In this document: positions 56,480-64,000 of the stretch, piece by piece
Layout: the number at the start of each line of letters is the position of its first letter
Position numbering within the stretch: the stretch's first letter is position 1
Source: Oscarella lobularis
Lineage: Eukaryota > Porifera > Homoscleromorpha > Homosclerophorida > Oscarellidae
Direction of reading: 5' to 3'
Assembly: GCF_947507565.1 (NCBI RefSeq)
Contig: NC_089185.1
Location: forward strand, 496,001-560,000
DNA: 64,000 nt
The notes under the pieces: model-generated
What the model saw: the letters and a program-made list of their open reading frames with translations, nothing else
Databases searched by the model: none
Told to the model about the DNA's origin: nothing
Position numbers and translations under genes: made by a program

Positions 56480-57611
56480 TTAGGGCCTTCTGGCTCTTTT
56501 TCCTTCCTTGGTTAGTACTGTGTCAGAGTCCAATTCTGGACACAACAGGGCAACAATCTTCTTTATCAATCGAGACGTATATCTGTTTCTTTCTGCATAG
56601 TCTTGTTGGTCATCAGTCGAAGAATCGCGGAAGATAACGTTGACAATAAAGTTAGATGAGTCCAAATAGGTTCTTCCCGCCAAACCTGGGCAAGAACAGC
56701 GAGCATATCTGGAAGTAAAGTTGTTAGGAAATTCTATGCGCAATAGGTGATTTTCGCAATTTTCGTGCTCATCAGGACACGGCTGACACGGTTGATCGCC
56801 AACAAGGTCAACATCAACCACGAATCTTGGCGTCTGCTCTTCACATTCGCTGATACTGACAGCAGGTTTTCCTGAAACGTTAATAATTCCATAAATTAGA
56901 TTTGCTAATTGGGCGCATAAATTGAGATAAAAGCCTACTTGTGATATGGAAGCAGAAACTGCTGCGTTTAAGAAGATCTCTGCACACTTCGCAACTTCCT
57001 GAGAAGAAAAAACTATTGTTAGAAAGCGGTGTGGAAACGGCGGTTAGAAGTTCCAATTGATCGCGTGCGCGTGGTTGCCTCGCGTGCACTTGTTTTGCCA
57101 CTTCGCGTGCGCGTCGCTATGAGATGCAGTATCACCTTTCCGATCGGCGCCGGTTGGCTGATCTCTCTGGCCGTGGCGCGTGGGTTTCGGATCTACGGTA
57201 ACCGGTGCGGTTGGATCTTCTGGGGAAAAAAGAAAACGCGAGGTCAATGAGATTATATCTATTTCCCACGCTAGTGCATCACGCATCCGCGAAGGAAGCC
57301 GAATATAATGGCGGGTGTGATATAATGGCGGGTGTGAACGCTTTGCGTTCCTACCGACTAGCTCGTGAAGAACACCAGCTTGGCGTCTGTATATAAGCGA
57401 AATATTTACAGACCGATTAGCAAAGGGGACTTGTGAGGTACGTCTCTAAATGCTGTTTCTTCCCACTATTGTACTCACTTTCGGTGGGCGCCGATGTTTC
57501 ACGATAGTGTTCTCGAGTACCCGCCACCTCCGCTTTCGTGATCGTTAGGCCCACGACTTTCTCAGTAAGTAGCACGACGAGAATCAATCGCAATATCATC
57601 ATCTTAGTCAC
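56480..57611 (-). CDS. Secreted Cys-rich protein, unknown family, paralogue 1
   Basis: Four exons sum to 223 codons in phase: 57611-57479 (signal peptide MILRLILVVLLTEKVVG), 57219-57136 (Pro/Thr-rich linker), 56998-56939 (GSCEVCRDLLKRSSFCFH) and 56871-56480. The last exon carries QPCQPCPDEHENCENHLLRI, then YARCSCPGLAG, a hydrophobic strand (NFIVNVIFRDSS) and a helix ending KKIVALLCPELDSD, with a basic tail. Eleven or so cysteines in the mature chain imply disulfides. The exon phases (all 1) and the order CEVC ... CxCPxL ... CPxE match the gene at 59642-60629. I recognise no family. CEVC motifs also open saposin-like folds such as MANF, but the spacing afterwards does not fit. Confidence 0.75.
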
Positions 57612-59641
57612 TTTGAGTTTTGGCTTCGCCTGCGCACAAGAAGATTCGCTTATGCTTTGCTAGGTCCGGGGGCAGGGGTTTTTATGCCGTAAGGTGGTAC
57701 AACTAATCATATTACCACCTCATCTGGTTGCTCAGTGGTAGGATACTAATGGGTTTTAATTTGGTTAGAATCTGCCCTTCCGCGCGTTTACTGAATCTAA
57801 GCGAGCTAGGGTCATACCACATACCGTGACGTGTACCCAAGTTCATCTCGCGACTTCTCGAGGGGCTAAACGGCGCTTTTTACGTCATATTTGACCTCGA
57901 GGAGCTGGACTCACGTGAGATTCGTCCAATCACCGCATATGTGGCGAGCCGTAGAACCGGAGAGAGTGGGTGGGCGCAAGATGGAAGCGTGTAGAGAATG
58001 ACCGTACCCCCAACTCATTTCCGACTAGTGGAAACGTAACGCAGAATTCAAACGCCATCGCTAAATTAACCGCAGACCTAAAAATTCTCGTTCCACTATC
58101 GTCAGCGATGACAGGCGTCTTGAAGCCTGAATACGATTCTAGAAGAAAAACGCATGAGAGATGCCAAAGCAGTGAGAAGTAGAGAATTGTCTGCACAACA
58201 TCCGGCATAAAGTACTAACTAATCATTCGTAGAAGCCACTGCAACCGACCTTGACAAGAATGCTAGCATTTCTCTCCCGCCTCTTGGTTTTCCTGCCGTT
58301 ACTTCCACCCCTGATTCGAACTAATTTCAGGGCCTTTCCGACGTTCATCTCCTGGACGTGGAAGCTAGCCGCGGGGCTTTGTTATCGCCCCTTGCATCCA
58401 TGGCACCAGGGACACACGAAACTATTGGTTTTCTTCCAGTGACGCGTACAGCCGCTCCCGCACATCGCGTGGGAACCCGAAGTCAACTTGACAGGCTGCC
58501 TCCCAGAGTCTCACTTTCTCAAAACATTGAGAAATACGATCTGCCCCACTGAAAGGTGAAGTTGCCGTTCCCATGACCAGCCGCCAGCCGAATGTTTACC
58601 CCTCCATAACGGCTGCTGTACCATAAACAAGTTCAAGGTGTCGAGTTGCAAACAGCCAGCACAAAGTCAAAGAGAATGCCACCCAAACGTCTCAGTTTGA
58701 ATAATATTCCCTGCGGGCGTGCGTGTGTGCTAACGTTGCATAGAAAAGAAACAGACTCTTCGTGGAAATCTGCTTGAAGCCGTGTAGTACGATTATTCTA
58801 AACGGCGATCCAAACTTATACTTATGCGCAAATTTTTTCACGACCGTCTGCTCTACAGTCCGCGACATGGGAGACGCGTAGAGGCACGCCGATTACGACA
58901 ACCGCTCGCCGACTAGCTTTATAAGCGTAACGGATCGGGAAAGAGCGCGTCAAACGTCGCTCGATCGAGGTCTCACGTCTCGCACGCGAACGCCTCTCGA
59001 AGAAAACAAACAGTGAGCTCATGCTCTCGCCACGGCATCGTTGACGCAAGGACGACCGTTGACAGGTTGCGTCGCAATCTCAATCGTTTTCGTTACCATA
59101 CAAACCTGTGTCGCCATATTGCGCCTCTGTCTGTCGAATGTCTCTTTCGATCGTCGTCGCGAAGTCGGCGTTCTGCGGCATTGGTGGTGGCTGACGAGTC
59201 GGTACCAGAATCTCAGTGCAGTTCAGAATAGGGAGGACAAAGGAAAAGCATCATCCCATCGCTTCACAGGAAAGGCAGCCGGGCGTTTTGCATACCGCGT
59301 TTAGTGACGCCCTAATTGATTATGTTGCGGTTTGTGGGCACTCTGGAACGTGCCGGACAACTAAAAATTAGGTTCCAACTTCCGATTGGGTTTGCACGAC
59401 TACCGGGAAACATGAATGATAGAAAAAAATAATAAAAATAGATGGAAAGTTTGAATATATGATGGCGTGGCAGCAATTTTCAGTGTCCTGATACGTGTGC
59501 TTGTCTGTTTCGCTCAACGCCAGTGTTCTAAATTTTAGTGCTCGTGTTGTACTAAGATTTTGTTGAAAGTGAGATACTCAAAAACACTACTAACTGTGGC
59601 TGTCTCAAGAAACATTTATCTATCTAAGACAAACATCCGTG
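57612..59641. other. Intergenic region with a tRNA-like fragment
   Basis: No protein gene is supported in this 2-kb gap. At 57725-57776 an A-box-like GCTCAGTGGTAG and a B-box-like GGTTAGAATC occur in the right order but too close together, without a foldable D-arm, so this is at best a degenerate tRNA or tRNA-derived repeat. The rest shows no structure I could name. Confidence 0.35.
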
Positions 59642-60629
59642 CTAATTGAGTTTCTTGGACGAGTGAACGAGTTGACCACGTCGTTCAACAGTTGTGGACA
59701 TTTTTTTAGACTGAGGCTTGACATGTCGCATGGTTGATGATGTCACGGGCATAACCGGTTGCACTTCGACGCCGGCTCCTTGACCTTCACGTGCAGCAAA
59801 CTGTCTCTCCTTAACGTAAAACGCCTGCATTCTTTGCTCTTCGTCTGGACAGGCCTTCACTAGACTCTTTCGAAGAGCAGATGCAGCAGCTTCCACAGGA
59901 TCGCCAGGCTGTCTCGCGGAGGCACGAAAGACAAGGGAAACTTCACCGCTCCTCGACGCCATAAATTCGGAATTTGACAAGCGAGGACAGGTGCAATTCA
60001 TTTTTCCACTCTCATCAACTGTGGCTCTCATGAGTCGTTTAGTGTCAGTCCTTTCCTCGCCATGGTGGTTCTGGTGATGATAGAAATCAAGTACATGATT
60101 CCGTTTATCGTGGGTACGGTTCTCAAAGAAAACTCGCAGACCTACAGAAAAGTCAAGCTGGTACCAATCTCCAAATCTTCTCGAAGCCTTGTACCATTCT
60201 CTTCCTTCGAATCGCAGAAACGGGTCATCTGTGCCAACTTCTTTAGGCATACCTCACAGTTCTCTATGAAAAAACGCTCAAAGTATATGCCAGGAGTCTG
60301 TCATTTGTCATTTGTCCCTCCCCAAAAGGTGGTGAAACAATATACAAACACTATGAATATGTTAGCAAGGCCGGTGGTCCTACGTCAATCAAAAGGAATT
60401 GGACACGCATAGAACATTGACTTGTGGTTTGACTATCTATGGTTTGACCAACGCTAAGGAATAGCCGTGGCGAGGGAGGAGGGAGAAGGGTGAGCCGGGA
60501 GGTCAGGGCGAGAGGCTAACCACGCCACTATGATGACTCCTTACTGCATAGGTCGTCGTCCACGACGAGCGACGCCGATGAGAGAAGGGCAAAGGTGCCC
60601 ACAAGGAGAAGAGACGATCGTGAGAACAT
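59642..60629 (-). CDS. Secreted Cys-rich protein, unknown family, paralogue 2
   Basis: Three exons sum to 218 codons in phase: 60629-60545 (signal peptide MFSRSSLLLVGTFALLSSAS, then DDDLC), 60263-60195 (NCEVCLKKLAQMTRFCDSKE) and 60141-59642. The last exon reads GLRVFFENRTHDKRNHVLDF, MNCTCPRLSNSEF, VSLVFRASARQPGD and ALRKSLVKACPDEEQ, followed by a Lys/Ser/Thr-rich tail of ~60 residues. It shares with the gene at 56480 the CEVC-x2-LL/KL exon, the C-x-C-P-x-L motif, the following beta strand and the helix ending C-P-[DE]-E. The linker exon of paralogue 1 is absent, its place taken by a longer first intron. A TATA box sits upstream. Function unknown. Confidence 0.75.
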
Positions 60630-60662
60630 TCGGCGGAAAACGGAACAAGTCAGAAGCGGCGC

Positions 60663-60670
60663 TTTATATA
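60663..60670 (-). promoter_or_regulatory. TATA box of secreted paralogue 2
   Basis: On the minus strand the sequence reads TATATAAA, 34-41 bases before the ATG at 60629. This predicts a very short 5' leader. The assignment rests on sequence and position only. Confidence 0.5.
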
Positions 60671-60995
60671 GCCCGAACACACTAGGAATAAATATCATCA
60701 CATTCAGCAGGTTTTCGACGGAGCGATTCGTACAGTACGGCTACGGTCACGGTCCGAGAGAAGAGTCCGGGTATTCACGCTTGCTCAGCGTCCAATCAGA
60801 GACCCTGTCTAATTAGATAACACTCATGAATGAAGCCATTTGCTTTAGACCTCTTCGTACGCTGAGAATCAGTGAACCGACTACGTAACTAAGCAACTAA
60901 TAAAGTTTGCTCGCATTTTATCAAATGATCGTTACCGCCCCTCGCCGCGTTTGGATAAGAACTACATTTCACCGTGACCGGACCTTTACTCTTGT

Positions 60996-61211
60996 TTATT
61001 TTATTAGGTACAGATCAAACACGGGACGCAAAGGCCTTTTCCCTAGCCGGTCGAAAGGGACGAGTGCATCGTCTCCTTCAACAATCGCTCGAATAGCCCT
61101 TTGTTCCGCACTGAACGTCTGCTTTAATACCGCAAAGTCGATTGCACCGTCCGCGGTCGTCGTCGAAGAAGTGTACTTCGTCACCTGACACCCGTAAATA
61201 GCTGGCGACAC
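60996..61211 (-). pseudogene. Short fragment resembling the start of a RecQ-type helicase
   Basis: The frame reads TFSAEQRAIRAIVEGDDALV then PFDRLGKRPLRPVFDLYLIK and stops. The first part resembles the helicase F-x2-x-Q-x-x-A-I-x-A-I-x-x-G-x-D segment. PFDRLGKR falls where P-T-G-x-G-K-S (Walker A) would be, but with altered residues. No helicase continues downstream, and AATAAA follows directly. I read it as a decayed fragment; it may be coincidence. Confidence 0.3.
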
Positions 61212-61518
61212 ATCCTTCCTTGCGGGTCACGTGCAAGCGTCAACAAGATGGTCAAACACCCGGACGCCCGCGAATAAATCGACAAAAACTCGGAAGATAA
61301 CAGCCGTTTTTCTATCGTATGTAGAAAATAAATAATTCAACGCGCAACTACTAAACTCATTTCTTTCAAAGCGAAATAACATACTGCTGTGCTACCCTAC
61401 GTCATCAGTTGTTGTCCTTGTACTATCATGTAAAGTGCGTCTGTTCCCCCTCCTTAGATGACTCTAATTCTAACACTCTCTATAATTGAGTAGTGAGTGA
61501 CGGTTCCGAGATCCGGTC

Positions 61519-62109
61519 CTATAATTGGCCGCACTCCATTTTCTTGCACGCGCAACTGACGGGGACGACGACTTCCATGTAATGCTCTTGGTGATCAAGC
61601 GCCATTTCGCCGCGATACAGCCGATACCATCCTCGCCCGCGATTCATTCGGTGCTTTCGACAATCGATCACGATTTTGAGGGTCTCCGTCTGCGTTGCGC
61701 GGCAGCACGAGCACGTCGTTTCTGTTAGGAAGCCGTGAATGGGACTCGCCTTCGCGTACGACTCGCACGAGCCCGAGCACATCCGCGTTCTCAAGAAAAC
61801 CCTGCACGACGGTTGTGTTGGTGGGATCACTTGCAAGTTGTGAACGCGTGGCTTGCATTTCGATTTCAAGTGCACGTACACCACCAACGGCATCTGAGGC
61901 GGAACGGGCGCGGGTGTCCGTTCTTGCTCGGCGGTCGTCCGTTCTTGCTCGGGTGTGGCCGTTTGGGATTCGACGGTGGCGGCGACGACGGCAGTGGTCG
62001 ACATCTCGCGACGCCTACGATGACGAATCCCGTCGCGATTCGGGCGCGAATCGACAACGATAGCCGAGACGAGGAAAGCGGCGAATAGGACTGCGACGAG
62101 ACGAGCCAT
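61519..62109 (-). CDS. Secreted 11-cysteine cystine-knot protein (bursicon/gremlin/CTCK-like) 1
   Basis: A 196-residue intronless frame. A signal peptide (LVAVLFAAFLVSAIVV) is followed by RHRRRRE (~29-35), a likely furin site, and an acidic Thr/Pro/Glu linker (~37-72). The C-terminal domain has eleven cysteines at 85, 102, 111, 115, 133, 135, 136, 150, 186, 188 and 193: C ... C ... MCSGSC ... CSCC-x13-C ... CAC-x4-C. The C-x-G-x-C ring with the C-x-C end is the signature of C-terminal cystine knots, and eleven cysteines is the bursicon-type number. Such proteins are secreted dimeric hormones or BMP antagonists. Receptor and role here are unknown. Paralogue of the gene at 63326. A TATA box lies ~76 bases upstream. 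Confidence 0.8.
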   Translation of the reverse strand: MARLVAVLFAAFLVSAIVVDSRPNRDGIRHRRRREMSTTAVVAATVESQTATPEQERTTAEQERTPAPVPPQMPLVVYVHLKSKCKPRVHNLQVIPPTQPSCRVFLRTRMCSGSCESYAKASPIHGFLTETTCSCCRATQTETLKIVIDCRKHRMNRGRGWYRLYRGEMALDHQEHYMEVVVPVSCACKKMECGQL

Positions 62110-63325
62110 TACGATAAAACAGAGAGTACTGTAGCGCGATTAGACACTCGAAACCGACTGGCGATTGATGAGTCCCACAGTTACTTTTATACCCATGTGC
62201 AATAAATAGCCCCATGAGGTCATTCTCAATGAAGGTCGGCTGCTATCGCTCGCACCCGCACGCGCCCGAATTAGAATTTCAAAGCGCGATCTGCTTGTCG
62301 AGCACCGAAGCGACATCCGAGCCGCATAGCCACAATATTTTTGCACCACCACCCCACGCCTTTTTACGTCATGAAGGTGTTGGCTGCATCCCAAGAAAGT
62401 TGTACGAATTCTACTTAGGGTTTGTCAATCGATATTTCTACACCTAGAAACCTCCCTGCCGACCGCAAATATTTACTTCGCGGCGTTTGACAGAGCCTCT
62501 TGGCACTGGAGGTCTGCTAGGGACGATCCGGCTGGTGGGAGTCTCGCAGCGGGGAGTGTGCCACTCCTCCCGACTCTCCCCCGCCAAACCCCCCCAGATA
62601 TAGTTGGTCGACACGAGACATGGCAGAGGACACGGAAAGTTCACAAGGAAAAACTCGTAGTTATGGAGCTCGACGTCATTTTCTGTTCTGTTTCAGAAAC
62701 GCCCTTTGCTACCTGCCAAAAAATGCAGAACACCTTGTTTCACAGCTTCAATCCACCCACGACCGCAGAGATAAAATTGCCGATCCAATCTCGCAGACGT
62801 GTACGCACAGCCGCGCCACGAGACGCCTCCAAGAAGGCGCGACCGTGCAGTCCATCGCTTGGCTTCCACTAATTCGATATGAACGTGGGAGAGAAGCCCC
62901 AGCTTGCGAGGGTATGTTATTTATCGCAGGGGACACAAAGGACGATGGGACGACAGGGGCGGCTCTAATAGCCTTTATATCCAACTCAAGCTGCAATTCT
63001 GCTAAGCAATTGATTGAATGAGCAATACTATTTGCATAGATATGACACGTATGGAATGCAGCGGAGGATGCGGAGTGCGATAAGCAGAGCCGATTCCGCC
63101 CGGGCTAGTCCAGACAGGAAACTTGATTGCACAACGATCGTGACGGAGCATCCGGCGACAGCGCGTGATGTGAAGTGACGAGATGAAGCGTGATCGACTC
63201 AAACGGCATTTTTAGATCCTTGATGATGTAATCGGCTATTTAATAATAGCTAATATGGAAAATCAACTCAACATTGCTACGCAAATCGTCCAGCGCGCTA
63301 TTTGAAAACGCGATGCCCCGCGCGG
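62110..63325. other. Intergenic region between the two cystine-knot genes
   Basis: It holds the promoter of cystine-knot gene 1 at its left end. A 133-codon plus-strand frame (62620-63021) has no signal peptide, repeated motif or splice context and is not called. Nothing else was recognised. Confidence 0.4.
62185..62191 (-). promoter_or_regulatory. TATA box of cystine-knot gene 1
   Basis: TATAAAA on the minus strand, 76-82 bases before the ATG at 62109, consistent with a ~45-base 5' leader. Position-based inference. Confidence 0.5.
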
Positions 63326-63919
63326 TCACGCGCCGCACGGTTCGCAGTTGCACTCAGTCGCCGTTTGCACCATTACCGTCTTAGTAAACGGGCGATCCGA
63401 TTCGTCTCGACAGCTCAGCGAAACGTACTCATTTTTGACGGCGACAGCTTGACAGCATTTACAGTCGACCTGAAAATAGTCGCGCGTCGAATCCGGATGC
63501 CGTCGACGGACGGGGAGGACGGGCTTGGACGACGATTCGCACGCGCCGAAACACTTCTTCGTGGGGTACGGGAGAGGATCGCATTCGTCGCGCTGTATCA
63601 TGATGGGATGCGGTGAAAGTCTGCAGTGACTGCGCGGCCCCGGACGCGAAGCGTCGCGCGAATGACCGGGCGTCCGATCGTCCTCTCGGTCGGTCGACTT
63701 GACTTTGATCCGTACCGTTCGCGTCATCGCTCGCGCCGTCGTCGGTCGTTCGGATTTATCGGAGGGTACGATCGTCGGGTTTTCGCTGGCGCCGCCGCCG
63801 CTTGTGATAATCAGCGGCGGCCTGTCGTCGCCCGGGATCGTCTCGTAGCCGCTCGGAAGGGGGATTGCACCTTGCACGTCGATGACGACGAGGAGGAGCA
63901 GACATACGATTGCCTTCAT
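63326..63919 (-). CDS. Secreted 11-cysteine cystine-knot protein (bursicon/gremlin/CTCK-like) 2
   Basis: Start at ATG 63919 (MKAIVCLLLLVVIDVQG, clear signal peptide), 197 residues, no intron. A disordered linker with basic patches precedes a cystine-knot domain with cysteines at 99, 113, 123, 127, 153, 155, 156, 170, 190, 192 and 195: C ... C ... KCFGAC ... CKCC-x13-C ... CNC-x2-C. The C-x3-C, C-x-C-C and C-x13-C spacings equal those of the gene at 61519, showing common descent. ESSSKP after the ring cysteine recalls the CxSxxxP of bursicon and gremlin families. A secreted signalling role is inferred. The longer upstream start (63988) would bury the signal peptide and is rejected. Confidence 0.8.
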   Translation of the reverse strand: MKAIVCLLLLVVIDVQGAIPLPSGYETIPGDDRPPLIITSGGGASENPTIVPSDKSERPTTARAMTRTVRIKVKSTDREDDRTPGHSRDASRPGPRSHCRLSPHPIMIQRDECDPLPYPTKKCFGACESSSKPVLPVRRRHPDSTRDYFQVDCKCCQAVAVKNEYVSLSCRDESDRPFTKTVMVQTATECNCEPCGA

Positions 63920-64000
63920 CTCAGAGAAAAAAAAGCGAAGAGACCCGCGACGTTGACTGGAGGCCAATTGGCTTCGCTTGCACGACAATGGTCTCGCGGA

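Noticed and set aside
57725-57776. tRNA gene candidate from A-box (GCTCAGTGGTAG) and B-box-like (GGTTAGAATC)
   Set aside because: The boxes are too close, no D-arm or acceptor stem forms, and the B box has mismatches; treated as a degenerate tRNA-like fragment.
62620-63021. 133-codon plus-strand frame
   Set aside because: No recognisable motif, signal peptide or splice sites; likely a chance frame in intergenic DNA.

Overview
This window is nuclear DNA from an animal with a compact, gene-dense genome. Most genes are split into many small exons by introns of roughly 45-70 bases, and intergenic gaps are often only 50-300 bases. The gene content is metazoan: a receptor tyrosine phosphatase with EGF and fibronectin III arrays, an SRCR/thrombospondin/EGF/trypsin mosaic, a BAK-like BCL-2 protein, MYPT, UBE2J1, annexin, WDR77, and bursicon/gremlin-type cystine-knot secreted proteins. 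Compactness together with these mosaic surface and secreted proteins suggests an early-branching animal, most likely a sponge. That is inference; no marker in the window fixes the species.

Layout. 1-5.0 kb: 5' part of an Ig-domain secreted or membrane protein (-), an intronless GH5-type hydrolase (-), and a divergent Kelch protein (+). 5.1-7.3 kb: mosaic serine protease (-). 7.3-8.7 kb: no confident gene. 8.7-9.3 kb: BOLA1 in four tiny exons (-). 9.6-22.3 kb: two long cytoskeletal-type genes (+), a many-exon coiled-coil protein and an SFI1-like centrin-binding repeat protein. 22.4-29.2 kb: MIX23, annexin, an intronless GH3 hydrolase with an inserted PAN-like domain, and an AKR7-type aldo-keto reductase (all +). 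29.2-30.6 kb: hairpin-rich non-coding DNA. 30.6-31.5 kb: an intronless orphan helical membrane protein (+). 31.7-35.5 kb: a rhodanese-DSP phosphatase and UBE2J1 (both -). 35.7-45.6 kb: a large receptor tyrosine phosphatase (-).

From 45.5 to 48.7 kb, the 5' end of the phosphatase (signal peptide and EGF array) plus its divergent BCL-2-like neighbour has been duplicated in tandem. One BCL-2 copy is a decayed pseudogene, and the second EGF array is truncated without fibronectin, membrane or phosphatase parts. Two further small helical genes follow (48.8-50.2 kb, -), possibly divergent relatives of the BCL-2-like protein. WDR77 and MYPT (PPP1R12) follow on the minus strand to 56.3 kb.

The last 7.5 kb holds four secreted cysteine-rich genes, all on the minus strand, forming two paralogous pairs. 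One pair (56.5-57.6 and 59.6-60.6 kb) has a CEVC motif, a later C-x-C-P motif, and no family I recognise. The other pair (61.5-62.1 and 63.3-63.9 kb) are 11-cysteine cystine-knot proteins of the bursicon/gremlin/CTCK type. This block is the most novel-looking part of the window. Exon coordinates were worked out by hand from splice signals and reading phase.
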